Below the pieces are notes generated by a model. That model saw only the letters and a list, made by a program, of their open reading frames with translations. It searched no databases and was not told the DNA's origin. Of a DNA stretch of 37,929 bases, positions 16,283 through 24,549 are shown one piece after another (within the stretch, counting starts at the first letter, position 1; each line of letters starts with the position of its first letter). The position numbers and the translations under genes were made by a program. The stretch spans positions 1 through 37,929 of the forward strand of contig NZ_JAUSKL010000032.1 in NCBI RefSeq assembly GCF_030646925.1, written 5' to 3'. The stretch is from Candidatus Binatus sp. (GTDB lineage Bacteria; Desulfobacterota; Binatia; Binatales; Binataceae).

Positions 16283-17578
16283 ATGAGAATACGCTTAGCT
16301 CGCGTCGCGTCGCCCGCATCCGCCACTTTTCTCGCGCTTCAATTGATCGTGCTGACGATCCTGCTGATTTCGCACGTCGCTTCGGCCGCGCAACTGCCGG
16401 AAACCGTGATCCGATCCTTCGGTACCGGGCCGGGCGGCACTACATGCACCTCCAGCGTCGATGGCGCAGTGCCCAAAGGTTCGCTGACCTTCGCCAACGG
16501 CTTTCTCTTTGGCCGCACCACCACCACGACCGCGAGCACGCCCGGCGACGGCATCATTTTTCATGTCGATCCCGACGGCAACGGCTACGACATCGATCAC
16601 GTTTTCACTGGCGCGAAGCCCGACGGCAACAATCCGCGTCACAGCGCGATGACGCTCGACGGCATGGTCCTGTACGGCACCACGCTGATTGGCGGCAAGC
16701 ACGACAACGGCACGATCTTCAGCATCAAGGACGACGGCAGCAGTTACTCGGGACCGCTGCTCGATTTCCAAGCCAGCAGCGCCGGCAACAATGGCGATCA
16801 GCCGCACAGTTGCTTCGCGCTCAACAGCGCAAGCGGCCTGCTCTACGGTATGACCTCGCAGGGAGGAACGCACGGCGGCGCCACCGGCGACGGCACTATC
16901 TTTTCCTTCGATCCTTCAACGAGCGCCTACACCAGGCTGTTCTCCTTCGACGGAACCAAGCGCGGCGCCGATCCGCACGGTGAGCCGATTCTCGATCCCA
17001 ACGGCGCCACGCTCTACGGCATGACGCGCGAGGGCGGCAAGAAAAACGTCGGCGTGATCTTTTCGTACAACACCGCGAGCAATGCCTTCAAAACCCTGCA
17101 CAGCTTCACCTGCCCGAAGAACGCGGTGCCAGGTTGCATCTCGAAGAAAGATGGCGCCTCGCCCGATCATGGCAACCTCGTGCAATCGGGCGGCACGCTC
17201 TATGGCCTCACGACCTTTGGCGGCAAATTCGGCGCGGGAGTGGCGTTTTCGATCCTGACCACCGGCAAGAAGTTCAAGGTGCTGCACAGTTTCGGCAAGG
17301 CCGGCAGCAACGACGGGCAGCATCCGTACGGCTCGCTGCTGCTAGTGGGCACGACGCTCTACGGCACCACGCGCGACGGCGGTAAACTCAACCTGGGCAC
17401 CGCTTTCCAGATCAATACGGACGGTAGCGCCTTCGCGCGAATCCACGATTTCTCCGGCAAGCCTGACGGCGCGAATCCGATCGACAACGTGATCCTGGTT
17501 GGCGGCTCGCTCTATGGGATGACGACGGTCGGCGGCAAATGCGACTTCGGCGCGATCTTCGCGATCCAGTTGCCGTAG
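16283..17578 (+). CDS. Secreted GloVer-repeat (TIGR03803-like) beta-propeller protein
   Basis: The 431-residue protein has an N-terminal signal peptide (hydrophobic ATFLALQLIVLTILLI, cleavage near ASAA). It has about seven repeats with the pattern LYG(T/M)T..GG....G.(I/A)FS, for example LYGTTRDGGKLNLGTAF and LYGMTREGGKKNVGVIF. This is the Gloeobacter/Verrucomicrobia repeat, common in secreted proteins of soil and aquatic bacteria and thought to form propeller blades. The ATG at 16283 is chosen because GGGGAAG lies 8 nt upstream; a longer frame from 16253 lacks this. The first blade is degenerate (LFGRTTTTTA). Function is unknown, but it should be exported. Confidence 0.85.
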   Translation: MRIRLARVASPASATFLALQLIVLTILLISHVASAAQLPETVIRSFGTGPGGTTCTSSVDGAVPKGSLTFANGFLFGRTTTTTASTPGDGIIFHVDPDGNGYDIDHVFTGAKPDGNNPRHSAMTLDGMVLYGTTLIGGKHDNGTIFSIKDDGSSYSGPLLDFQASSAGNNGDQPHSCFALNSASGLLYGMTSQGGTHGGATGDGTIFSFDPSTSAYTRLFSFDGTKRGADPHGEPILDPNGATLYGMTREGGKKNVGVIFSYNTASNAFKTLHSFTCPKNAVPGCISKKDGASPDHGNLVQSGGTLYGLTTFGGKFGAGVAFSILTTGKKFKVLHSFGKAGSNDGQHPYGSLLLVGTTLYGTTRDGGKLNLGTAFQINTDGSAFARIHDFSGKPDGANPIDNVILVGGSLYGMTTVGGKCDFGAIFAIQLP

Positions 17579-17587
17579 CAACCCGCC

Positions 17588-18355
17588 ATGTCTGCGACGC
17601 TCGAAATGATCCGCCGCGCCGCCGCGCCGCACGGACTCAATCTAGTCGGCGCGGTCTCAGTCGCGCGCTACGATTCCGCCGTGAAGGAAGTCTCACGCGC
17701 CGGCGCGATCGATCCCGCGGCGCGTTCGATCGCGATCGTCGGCAACGGCGGCGGCGCATTGTGGCGCGCGTTCCAACGCCACCTCGAGCGACACCCCGGA
17801 TGGTTCCAGCGCGAGAATCCGCTCGACGATTTCACGCGCGAGGTGATCGAGCGCGACGTCGCGACTGCGCTGCGCGGCGCGGGCTTGCGATGCACGATCA
17901 TTTACCCGTTCATGAGCAGCGGCCCGACGCTGAATTTTATCGAGCTTGCGAAAATCGCCGGCATTGCGGGACCGAGCATCCTCGGCGTCGCGGTGCATCC
18001 TGTGTACGGACCGTGGATCGCATTTCGCGGCGCAATCCTGCTCAATGAGGTAATCGATTCACCCGGCGAGGCCGCCGGTTTCGATCCCTGTCCGCGATGC
18101 ACTGTGCGCAGCTGCATTCCGGCCTGTCCAGTGGGCGCAATCAGCGTTGCGGCTGGATGGGATATCCCGGAGTGCCTGACTCATCGTGTCGAAGTCGAGC
18201 CCGATTGCGCGCCGCGATGCCACGCGCGGGCCGGATGTGTCCTTGGCCCCGAGCATCGCTACCCGGACGACGAACTCGCGTATCACCAGATGCGCTCGCT
18301 GCGTGCGATGCGCCCGTACTACGAGACGCACCTCAAGCCCTCGTGTAAAGTCTGA
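17588..18355 (+). CDS. QueG-like iron-sulfur protein
   Basis: The 255-residue protein has an N-terminal alpha/beta domain resembling the corrinoid-binding part of epoxyqueuosine reductase QueG and its relatives, followed by a ferredoxin-like cysteine cluster. The cluster reads C168-x2-C171-x4-C176-x3-C180-P. QueG and bacterial ferredoxins have x2 at the second interval, so this is a variant. Further cysteines (C196, C207, C211, C217) could ligate a second cluster. It is shorter than QueG (about 380) and lacks its C-terminal HEAT-like region, so it is probably a paralogue with another role, for example a corrinoid reductase. It starts 9 bp after the GloVer gene and converges with hicB (8 bp gap). 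Confidence 0.65.
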   Translation: MSATLEMIRRAAAPHGLNLVGAVSVARYDSAVKEVSRAGAIDPAARSIAIVGNGGGALWRAFQRHLERHPGWFQRENPLDDFTREVIERDVATALRGAGLRCTIIYPFMSSGPTLNFIELAKIAGIAGPSILGVAVHPVYGPWIAFRGAILLNEVIDSPGEAAGFDPCPRCTVRSCIPACPVGAISVAAGWDIPECLTHRVEVEPDCAPRCHARAGCVLGPEHRYPDDELAYHQMRSLRAMRPYYETHLKPSCKV

Positions 18356-18363
18356 TCGGGCTC

Positions 18364-18570
18364 TCAGGGTTCGACGTACTCGCAAATGCTGGTCGGGGCA
18401 GGAATGGGCAGGCCATCCTCGCGAAGCCCTTCGATATGGAATCGTATTGCCTCGCGGATGTTGGATTCGGTTTCTTTGACGGTCGCGCCGGTGGCGACGC
18501 ATCCAGGCAAATCAGGTACGTATGCTGAAAAATTGCGCCGGGCTTTTTCTATGACGATCGCATAGCGCAT
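18364..18570 (-). CDS. hicB: HicB-family antitoxin (short form)
   Basis: The 68-residue protein matches the partial RNase-H-like fold of HicB antitoxins: the YAIVIEKARRNFSAYVPDLPGC start, then G-x-T-x-x-E (GATVKETESNIREAI) and a helix ending LREDGLPIPAPTS. It binds and neutralises HicA. The C-terminal DNA-binding (HTH or ribbon-helix-helix) domain of longer HicB proteins is absent, so autoregulation by this protein alone is doubtful. The ATG lies 2 bp after the hicA stop, with GAGG about 10 nt upstream inside hicA. It converges with the QueG-like gene. Confidence 0.88.
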   Translation of the reverse strand: MRYAIVIEKARRNFSAYVPDLPGCVATGATVKETESNIREAIRFHIEGLREDGLPIPAPTSICEYVEP

Positions 18571-18572
18571 CG

Positions 18573-18764
18573 TTAATCTACCTCGAGTTGTGCCTGCTTG
18601 AAGATACTGTTCTTCGTGCCGGGCGCAAGATCGTCAGACGGCTTGCCGGCTACCGTAACCCGACCCAACTTCACGGGATGTTTGAATTGCCGGTGACTTC
18701 CGCGAGTAGCCACCGAGTACCAACCATCCTTTTGCAGCAACTTGATCGCCTCGCGGACTTTCAC
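18573..18764 (-). CDS. hicA: HicA-family mRNA interferase toxin
   Basis: The 63-residue protein has the dsRBD-like HicA fold. KVREAIKLLQKDGWY leads to the active-site segment GSHRQFKHP with catalytic His24, followed by a VTVAGKPSDDLAPGT strand and turn and a C-terminal helix. HicA cleaves mRNA and is held inactive by HicB. The start is a GTG giving MKVREAI, the normal HicA N-terminus, with a weak ribosome binding site. It begins 15 bp after the hemB stop on the same strand, so it may be read from the hem transcript. The gene order toxin-antitoxin is usual. Confidence 0.88.
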   Translation of the reverse strand: MKVREAIKLLQKDGWYSVATRGSHRQFKHPVKLGRVTVAGKPSDDLAPGTKNSIFKQAQLEVD

Positions 18765-18779
18765 CGATGAGCCAACAGA

Positions 18780-19754
18780 TCAGGATCGCAACTTGCGCGC
18801 GACGTCCTTCGCAAAATAAGTCAGGATCAAATCGGCGCCCGCCCGCTTGATCGACGTCAGCACCTCGAGCGTTGCTCGCTCTTCGTCGATCCATCCGTTG
18901 ATACCGGCCGCGCGGATCATCGAGTACTCGCCCGAAACATTGTACGCCGCCACCGGCGCGTTGAATTCATGCTTCACGCGCCAGATCAGATCGAGATACG
19001 GCAGCGCCGGCTTCACCATCACGATATCCGCGCCTTCCTCCAAATCGAGCGCAACCTCGCGCATCGCCTCGTTCCCGTTCGGCGGATCCATCTGGTACGA
19101 GCGCCGATCGCCGAACTTCGGCGCTGATTCCGCGGCCTCGCGAAACGGCCCGTAAAATGCCGACGCAAACTTGGCCGAGTACGCCATGATCGCGACCTGG
19201 CTGAAGCCATTCTGATCGAGCGCGCCTCGAATCGCGCCGACCCGCCCGTCCATCATGTCCGACGGCGCGACGATATCCGCGCCTGCCCGCGCATGCGAAA
19301 GCGCCTCGCGCACCAGCAGTTCGAGACTCGCGTCGTTATCAACGTCATTGCCGACGATCGCGCCGCAGTGCCCGTGGTCAGTGTACTCGCACATGCAGAC
19401 GTCGGTGATCACCGCGAGCCCGGGCACGCGCTCCTTGATCTCGCGAATCGCACGCTGCACTTCGCCGTTGTCGTTCCACGCTTCCGTGCCGCGCGCGTCC
19501 TTGCGCTCCGGGATGCCGAACAGGATCACCGCCGGCACGCCCGCGTCCCACGTCTCGCGCGCCTCGATCACGATATTGTCGACCGACATCTGCGCGACGC
19601 CCGGCATCGAGCCGATTTTATTTTTCACGCCGCGCCCCGGGCATACGAACATCGGCAAAATAAAATCGTCGGGCGCAAGGCGTGTCTCCCGCACCATCCT
19701 GCGAATCGTTTCAGTGCGCCTGAGCCGCCGCGGCCGATTGAGTGGGAATGCCAT
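18780..19754 (-). CDS. hemB: Delta-aminolevulinic acid dehydratase (porphobilinogen synthase)
   Basis: This 324-residue enzyme condenses two 5-aminolevulinates to porphobilinogen. The catalytic zinc site D118-V-C120-M-C122 ... C130 is intact, so this is a Zn-dependent type. The two Schiff-base lysines are K195 ([14 protein letters not shown]) and K248 ([11 protein letters not shown]). The N-terminal [18 protein letters not shown] arm is normal. AGAGGA lies about 12 nt before the ATG. A 104-bp gap with a TATAAT box separates it from the cobA-hemD gene, so hemB may also have its own promoter. It is the last biosynthetic gene of the minus-strand hem cluster and is followed closely by hicA. Confidence 0.95.
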   Translation of the reverse strand: MAFPLNRPRRLRRTETIRRMVRETRLAPDDFILPMFVCPGRGVKNKIGSMPGVAQMSVDNIVIEARETWDAGVPAVILFGIPERKDARGTEAWNDNGEVQRAIREIKERVPGLAVITDVCMCEYTDHGHCGAIVGNDVDNDASLELLVREALSHARAGADIVAPSDMMDGRVGAIRGALDQNGFSQVAIMAYSAKFASAFYGPFREAAESAPKFGDRRSYQMDPPNGNEAMREVALDLEEGADIVMVKPALPYLDLIWRVKHEFNAPVAAYNVSGEYSMIRAAGINGWIDEERATLEVLTSIKRAGADLILTYFAKDVARKLRS

Positions 19755-19837
19755 GATGCTACGCGTCCTCTGTTCGAGCGAAAATTCCGCGCGATTCTAT
19801 CGCGCCATTACATGATACCGCGCGATTCGATTGCGCG

Positions 19838-19843
19838 ATTATA
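19838..19843 (-). promoter_or_regulatory. Candidate -10 box (TATAAT) of an internal hemB promoter
   Basis: A perfect minus-strand TATAAT lies about 84 nt upstream of the hemB ATG in the only long gap of the hem cluster. No good -35 is visible. The same AT stretch also reads TATAAT on the plus strand (19842-19847), so the match may be partly accidental. The gap also contains repeated GCGCGATT(C) words. Confidence 0.3.
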
Positions 19844-19858
19844 TAATGACGCCTGCGA

Positions 19859-21418
19859 TTAAGAACCCCCGCCCGCGACGACCGCCTCGCGCTCGAAATA
19901 TTCCTGAATCGCGGAAATCAGCTCCGCGATAGTGTACTCGGCCGGCGTGACGACGACCTCGAAGCCCTTGCGCCGCGCCGTCTCCGCGGTGATCGGTCCG
20001 ATCGCCGCCGCCTTAAGCCCCTTCGCCGCGGCGCCAATCAGCTTGCAAAAATTGATGACCGTGCTGGAACTCGTGAACGTCACCAAATCGATTCCGCGCG
20101 ACGCGATCAGCTCGCGCATCCGCTCGACCTGCACGCCCTTCGGCTTGATCGTTCGGTAAGCGGGCGCGATAACCACTTCGCGTGCGCCCGCCTCGCGCAG
20201 AAGTTCGGGCAATGCTTCGCGCGCGACTTCGGCGCGCGGTATCAGGAATCGTTTGCCGCGAATCCGCTTGATACCGATCGCATCGATGATTGCTTCGGCG
20301 CGATACTCGCCTGGAATCGCCGCGACCTGCAGGCCATAGTTCGCGAGTCGCTCCGCCGTCGCTGGACCGATCGCCGCGATCGAAGCCTGGCCGATACTGC
20401 GGATGTCGCGGCCGAGTGATCGCAATCGCGCAGTGAACGCCTCAACACCGGTCGCGCTGGTGAAAACGATCCAGTCGAAAGATCCGACGCGCGCAATCGC
20501 GGCGTCGAGTCGCTGATAACTCTTCGGTGGAACTGTTTCGATCGTCGGAAATTCAAAAACCTCCGCGCCCAGATGCCGCAACTCCGCCGCGAACTGCGGC
20601 GTGTTCGCTTGCGCCCGCGTGATGACAATCGCGCGGCCGAAAAGCGCCGTCTGCTCGACCCATCGCAACCGCTCGCGCAGCCCCGCGCATTCCCCGACCA
20701 CGATCACCGCGGGCGACTTGAGTCCTGCGCGCGCGCACTCGTCCGCCAGCGTCGCGAGCGTCGCCGCGACGGTCTTTTGCGCCGCGGTCGTAGCCGACTC
20801 TATCGCGACGGCCGGAGTTTCACTGCTCAACCCCGCGCGGCTGAGTCTCGCGAGCGTCGCGCGCATTCGCGCCGTCGCCATCAGGATCACGATCGTGCCG
20901 CGCGACTGTGCCGCCGCCGCGAGTTCGTCCCACGGGATCGCCGAGCGTGCGCCTTTGTTTTCATCCTCGTGCCCGGTGACGAACACGACGAAGGAGCCAT
21001 GCTCGCGATGCGTCAGCGGGATTCCCGCGAACGCCGCCGCCGCGATCGCCGACGTGACCCCCGGCACAACTTCGAACGGCACCTGCGCGCGCGCGAGCGC
21101 TTCGGCCTCTTCACCGCCGCGGCCAAAGATAAACGGATCGCCGCCCTTGAGCCTCACGACCACGCGGCCCTTCTGCGCGTGCTCGATCAGCATCCGGTTC
21201 AATTCGGCTTGCGGAAAAGATTTTTCGGCGCCGCTTTTTTTGCCAGCGTAGATCAACTCAGCACTGGACGGCGCGAGCTTGAGCAATTCGGAATTGACCA
21301 GGTGATCGTAAATCACGACGTCGGCGCGGCTCAGCACGTCGCGGCCGCGAAGTGCGATCAAATCGGGAGCGCCGGGTCCTGCGCCGACCAGGAACACCCT
21401 GCCGCTGCGTTCATTCAT
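19859..21418 (-). CDS. cobA-hemD: Uroporphyrinogen-III C-methyltransferase / uroporphyrinogen-III synthase fusion
   Basis: This is a two-domain protein of 519 residues. Residues 7 to about 255 are a SAM-dependent uroporphyrinogen-III methyltransferase: VGAGPG at 11-16, RLKGGDPFIFGRGGEE at 89-104, and VVPGVTSAIAAAAFAGIPLTHR. It makes precorrin-2. Residues from about 260 are uroporphyrinogen-III synthase (GRAIVITRAQ start, FTSATGVEAF, and AAIGPITAETARRKGF near the end), which cyclises hydroxymethylbilane. The fusion channels product to the siroheme/cobalamin branch. The start at 21418 overlaps the hemC stop by 8 bp; a longer frame would run into hemC. Fused CobA-HemD proteins are common in deltaproteobacterial-type and some Gram-positive lineages. 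Confidence 0.93.
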   Translation of the reverse strand: MNERSGRVFLVGAGPGAPDLIALRGRDVLSRADVVIYDHLVNSELLKLAPSSAELIYAGKKSGAEKSFPQAELNRMLIEHAQKGRVVVRLKGGDPFIFGRGGEEAEALARAQVPFEVVPGVTSAIAAAAFAGIPLTHREHGSFVVFVTGHEDENKGARSAIPWDELAAAAQSRGTIVILMATARMRATLARLSRAGLSSETPAVAIESATTAAQKTVAATLATLADECARAGLKSPAVIVVGECAGLRERLRWVEQTALFGRAIVITRAQANTPQFAAELRHLGAEVFEFPTIETVPPKSYQRLDAAIARVGSFDWIVFTSATGVEAFTARLRSLGRDIRSIGQASIAAIGPATAERLANYGLQVAAIPGEYRAEAIIDAIGIKRIRGKRFLIPRAEVAREALPELLREAGAREVVIAPAYRTIKPKGVQVERMRELIASRGIDLVTFTSSSTVINFCKLIGAAAKGLKAAAIGPITAETARRKGFEVVVTPAEYTIAELISAIQEYFEREAVVAGGGS

Positions 21419-22364
21419 CGGGAAGCAGTTCGGCGCCGCCGCGCGCGAGAATTTTCTCCGCCAGTCGCTCCCCCGCACTAGCGGCCGCCGCCGGCGCCAG
21501 GTCGGTATCGACTTCCTCTTCGAGCGATTCGGACAACTCGCGCGAGCCGTCGGGACTGAACAGGATCGCATCAAGAGAAAGCTTGCTTCCCGCGATCGAC
21601 GCTTTCACGCCGACCGGCGTCGTGCACGACGCTCCGAGCGCCGCGAGGAATCCGCGCTCCGCAGCGGTCTCGTAAAACGCGCGCGAATCGTTGATCGCAG
21701 TCAGCGCGCGATCGAGTTCCGATATCGCGCCGGCCCGACGTTCCGCCAGCGTTTCGATCGCGAGCGCGCCTTGCCCTCCGCACGGAATGAAATCGCGGCT
21801 CGGCAACTCGACGAAGTTCACATCGCCGATTCGTCCGAGCCGCTTCAGTCCCGCTATTGCGACGATGATCGCGTCAAGTTCTCCTTCGGCCACTCGTTTC
21901 AGACGCGTATCGACGTTGCCGCGCAGCAGTACGACCTCGATCGATCGATTGATCCTGAGCGCCTGGAAGCGCCGCCGCAGCGACGACGTGCCCAAACGCG
22001 CGCCGGGCTTGAGCGCCGCGAGTGCGACGCCTTCGCGGGTGACGAGCACGTCGGCGGTATTCTCGCGATTCGGCACCGCCGCGATTCTGAACTGCTCCGG
22101 CGATTCTGCGGGCAGATCTTTCATCGAGTGTATCGCGAGATCGATCGATCGATCCGCGAGCGCCTGCTCGAGTTCCTTGATGAAGAGTCCCTTGCCGCCG
22201 ACCTGCGCGAGCGACGCCGTCGTCATCTTGTCGCCGCTGGTGCGAATCTCGACAATTTCAATTTGAGTGCTGCGCATCGCCTGCGCGAGCTTTTGTTTGA
22301 CGATCTCTGCTTGGGCCAGCGCCAGTTTGCTCGGCCTCGAACCGATCCTGATTTTCGAGGGCAT
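21411..22364 (-). CDS. hemC: Porphobilinogen deaminase (hydroxymethylbilane synthase)
   Basis: This 317-residue enzyme polymerises four porphobilinogens. The N-terminal RIGSRPSKLALAQA, the catalytic Asp83 (IHSMKDLP), the substrate-binding arginines (TSSLRRRFQ at 126-134, RGNVDTRL) and Cys247 in LGASCTTPVG, which carries the dipyrromethane cofactor, are all present. The length is typical. It starts 22 bp after hemA and overlaps the next gene by 8 bp (ATGAATGA), implying coupled translation. Confidence 0.95.
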   Translation of the reverse strand: MPSKIRIGSRPSKLALAQAEIVKQKLAQAMRSTQIEIVEIRTSGDKMTTASLAQVGGKGLFIKELEQALADRSIDLAIHSMKDLPAESPEQFRIAAVPNRENTADVLVTREGVALAALKPGARLGTSSLRRRFQALRINRSIEVVLLRGNVDTRLKRVAEGELDAIIVAIAGLKRLGRIGDVNFVELPSRDFIPCGGQGALAIETLAERRAGAISELDRALTAINDSRAFYETAAERGFLAALGASCTTPVGVKASIAGSKLSLDAILFSPDGSRELSESLEEEVDTDLAPAAAASAGERLAEKILARGGAELLPDE

Positions 22365-22386
22365 CTGCGTTCAGCGCGCCGCGCGC

Positions 22387-23715
22387 TCAATCTTCGGCGA
22401 AGTCGTCGCCGGTATCGTCGTCGTCCTGGTCATCGGCGTCGAGTTCGGCGCATAGCAAACGCCGCGCGATCTCGGCCGCAAAGCCGGCGTCGAGCGCCTT
22501 GTCGTCGCGCTGCTTGAGACCCGAGAGAATGCGATGCAGCAATTTGTTGGTGAGGCCGCGCGTCAACGATTCGACTCGCTCGCGCTCGCCGGCGTCGAGA
22601 CCCGCGAGCCATCCGCGATGCCGCCCCAACTCCGCGTCGCGCAAACGCTCGATACTGTAGCGGATGTCCTTGATCGTCGGAATCAGATCGAGGCCCGCCA
22701 TCCATTTGAGAAACGATTCGAGTTCCAGTTCGACGATTTCCTCCGCCTTCTCCGCCTCGCGTCCGCGATCGCCGAGCGAGCGCTGCACCACCGCGCCGAG
22801 ATCGTCGATGTCATACAGATAGACGTTCTGCATCGCGTTCAGCCGTTCGTCGAAATTGCGCGGCACGCCCATGTCGATCAGGAACATCGGACGATAGCGG
22901 CGCTCGCGAACTACCGACTCGAATTCCTCGGGACCGAGCACCGGTTTCGTCGATGCGACCGAACCGATCAGCACGTCCACCATCTTCAGATACGGCTTGT
23001 AGTTGTCGTACGGCACTGCCGTACCGCCAAGTTCGCGCGCGAGCGCGACTGCCCGGTCAAACGTGCGCGACGTGATCAGCAGCGACTCGATACCGAGTCC
23101 CTTGAGCTGGCGCGCGGTCAACTCCGCCATCTTGCCCGCGCCCATCAGCATCACGGTCTTGTCCGACAGCCGATCGAAAATCTGGCCCGCCAAACTCACT
23201 GCCGCGGAGCTTACCGACACCGAGCCGTGGCCGATCAGCGTGCCTTTGCGCACGCGCTTGGCGACCGAAAATGCTTTGTGAAACGCGCGATGCAACACCA
23301 GCCCGACAGTTCCGGCCTCCGCCGCTTGCGCATAGGCCGATTTGAGCTGGCCCAAAATCTGCGGCTCGCCGACGACCATCGAATCGAGGCTCGCGCCGAC
23401 GCGAAACATATGACGCGCCGCGTCGCGGCCGCCGAAGCTGTACACCGCGCTGGCGAAGGCATCTTCCTCGACGTTGCGATCGCGTGCCAAAAATTCTAGC
23501 GTCGCGCGCGATGCCCGAGCGACGTCGCTCGCCACGCCCACCACCTCGACGCGATTGCAGGTCGAGACCAGCGCGGCTTCCGCTACGACCGGCGACGCTT
23601 CGCGCAACCGCCGCAACGCCGCGGGAATCTCTTCGTCGGCATACGCGAGCCGCTCGCGCACCGCGACAGCCGCAGTGCGATGACTAACGCCGACGACAAA
23701 TAAAGTCTGGTCCAT
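22387..23715 (-). CDS. hemA: Glutamyl-tRNA reductase
   Basis: This 442-residue enzyme performs the first committed step of the C5 pathway, reducing glutamyl-tRNA to glutamate-1-semialdehyde. C53 in VSTCNRVE is the catalytic nucleophile, GEPQILGQ is the conserved substrate region, and MGAGKMAEL forms the NADPH-binding loop. The C-terminal dimerisation helix domain is complete and ends in an unusual acidic tail (ADDQDDDDTGDD). I chose the ATG at 23715 because it places FVVGVSHRTA at the usual N-terminus and leaves one base after the ccsA stop (TGAGATG). An ATG at 23736 would overlap ccsA by 20 bp and add seven residues. Confidence 0.94.
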   Translation of the reverse strand: MDQTLFVVGVSHRTAAVAVRERLAYADEEIPAALRRLREASPVVAEAALVSTCNRVEVVGVASDVARASRATLEFLARDRNVEEDAFASAVYSFGGRDAARHMFRVGASLDSMVVGEPQILGQLKSAYAQAAEAGTVGLVLHRAFHKAFSVAKRVRKGTLIGHGSVSVSSAAVSLAGQIFDRLSDKTVMLMGAGKMAELTARQLKGLGIESLLITSRTFDRAVALARELGGTAVPYDNYKPYLKMVDVLIGSVASTKPVLGPEEFESVVRERRYRPMFLIDMGVPRNFDERLNAMQNVYLYDIDDLGAVVQRSLGDRGREAEKAEEIVELELESFLKWMAGLDLIPTIKDIRYSIERLRDAELGRHRGWLAGLDAGERERVESLTRGLTNKLLHRILSGLKQRDDKALDAGFAAEIARRLLCAELDADDQDDDDTGDDFAED

Positions 23716-23716
23716 C

Positions 23717-24544
23717 TCAGCCGAAACTTCCGCCATGCTTGCCGGGAAAAATCAGATTAACACCGACGAACGATCCCACTAACACGGTGAACAGCACGAT
23801 CGTGAGCGCCGCCGCGCGCCGCCCGCGCCATCCCACCGTGAGCCGCGACTCGAGCAGCCCCGCGTAGAGTATCCAAATCACCAGCGACCACGATTCCTTG
23901 GGCTCCCACGACCAGAAATGCCCCCACGTCGCGTCGGCCCAAATCGCGCCGCTCAGGATCGCCAAACTCAACATTATGAAGCCCCATCCGAGCAGTCGAT
24001 AGTTGATGCGATCGAGCTTTTCGAGGCTCGGGGCGCCTTCGTTGGCAGGGCCGATCGCGCGCTTGGATTTCAGGCGCGATTCATACGCGAGGTACACGAT
24101 ACTCACGCTCGCCGCCAGCACGAACATCGTGTAGCCGAGGATCGCGAGCGTCACGTGGATCGGCAGCCACACGCTCTGGAGCGGCGCCGGCAACACGATT
24201 CGGCCGGCTTTCATCGTGAGCGATGCGGCGCCGAGCGCGATCGTTACCGCAGGCGCGACGAACGCACCGATCACGGCCATCCTGAGCCGCACTATCATCA
24301 GCAATCCCGCGAGCGCCGTCAGCCACGCGAGGAACGACAGCGCCTGCGCGAAATTCGTCACCGGGATGTTGCCTGCTTGCAGGCCGCGCGCGGTCAGGTC
24401 AAGCGCGTGGAAAACCGCGCCGATCCCGAGCATCGCAACCGCGTAGCCCGTCGCCCGTGTTTTGCCCGACGTGCGCTCGAAGACGAACATCGACGCCGAG
24501 ATTGCGTAACACGTGATCGCCGGCATCAGCCAGAATGTTTCCAT
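23717..24544 (-). CDS. ccsA: CcsA/HemX-type cytochrome c assembly protein
   Basis: The 275-residue membrane protein has about eight helices. The haem-handling motif W207-G-H-F-W-S-W-E-P-K-E-S-W219 corresponds to the tryptophan-rich WWD domain, with Glu where Asp is usual (WEPKE for WDPKE). Candidate haem-ligand histidines are H130 (WLPIHVTLAILGY) and H270 (near the C-terminus, FPGKHGG). CcsA with CcsB exports haem and attaches it to apocytochrome c (System II); HemX relatives instead modulate HemA levels. Position directly before hemA fits either. I used the ATG at 24544; a GTG at 24550 overlapping the sirC stop is an alternative. Confidence 0.88.
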   Translation of the reverse strand: METFWLMPAITCYAISASMFVFERTSGKTRATGYAVAMLGIGAVFHALDLTARGLQAGNIPVTNFAQALSFLAWLTALAGLLMIVRLRMAVIGAFVAPAVTIALGAASLTMKAGRIVLPAPLQSVWLPIHVTLAILGYTMFVLAASVSIVYLAYESRLKSKRAIGPANEGAPSLEKLDRINYRLLGWGFIMLSLAILSGAIWADATWGHFWSWEPKESWSLVIWILYAGLLESRLTVGWRGRRAAALTIVLFTVLVGSFVGVNLIFPGKHGGSFG

Positions 24545-24549
24545 TGCCA

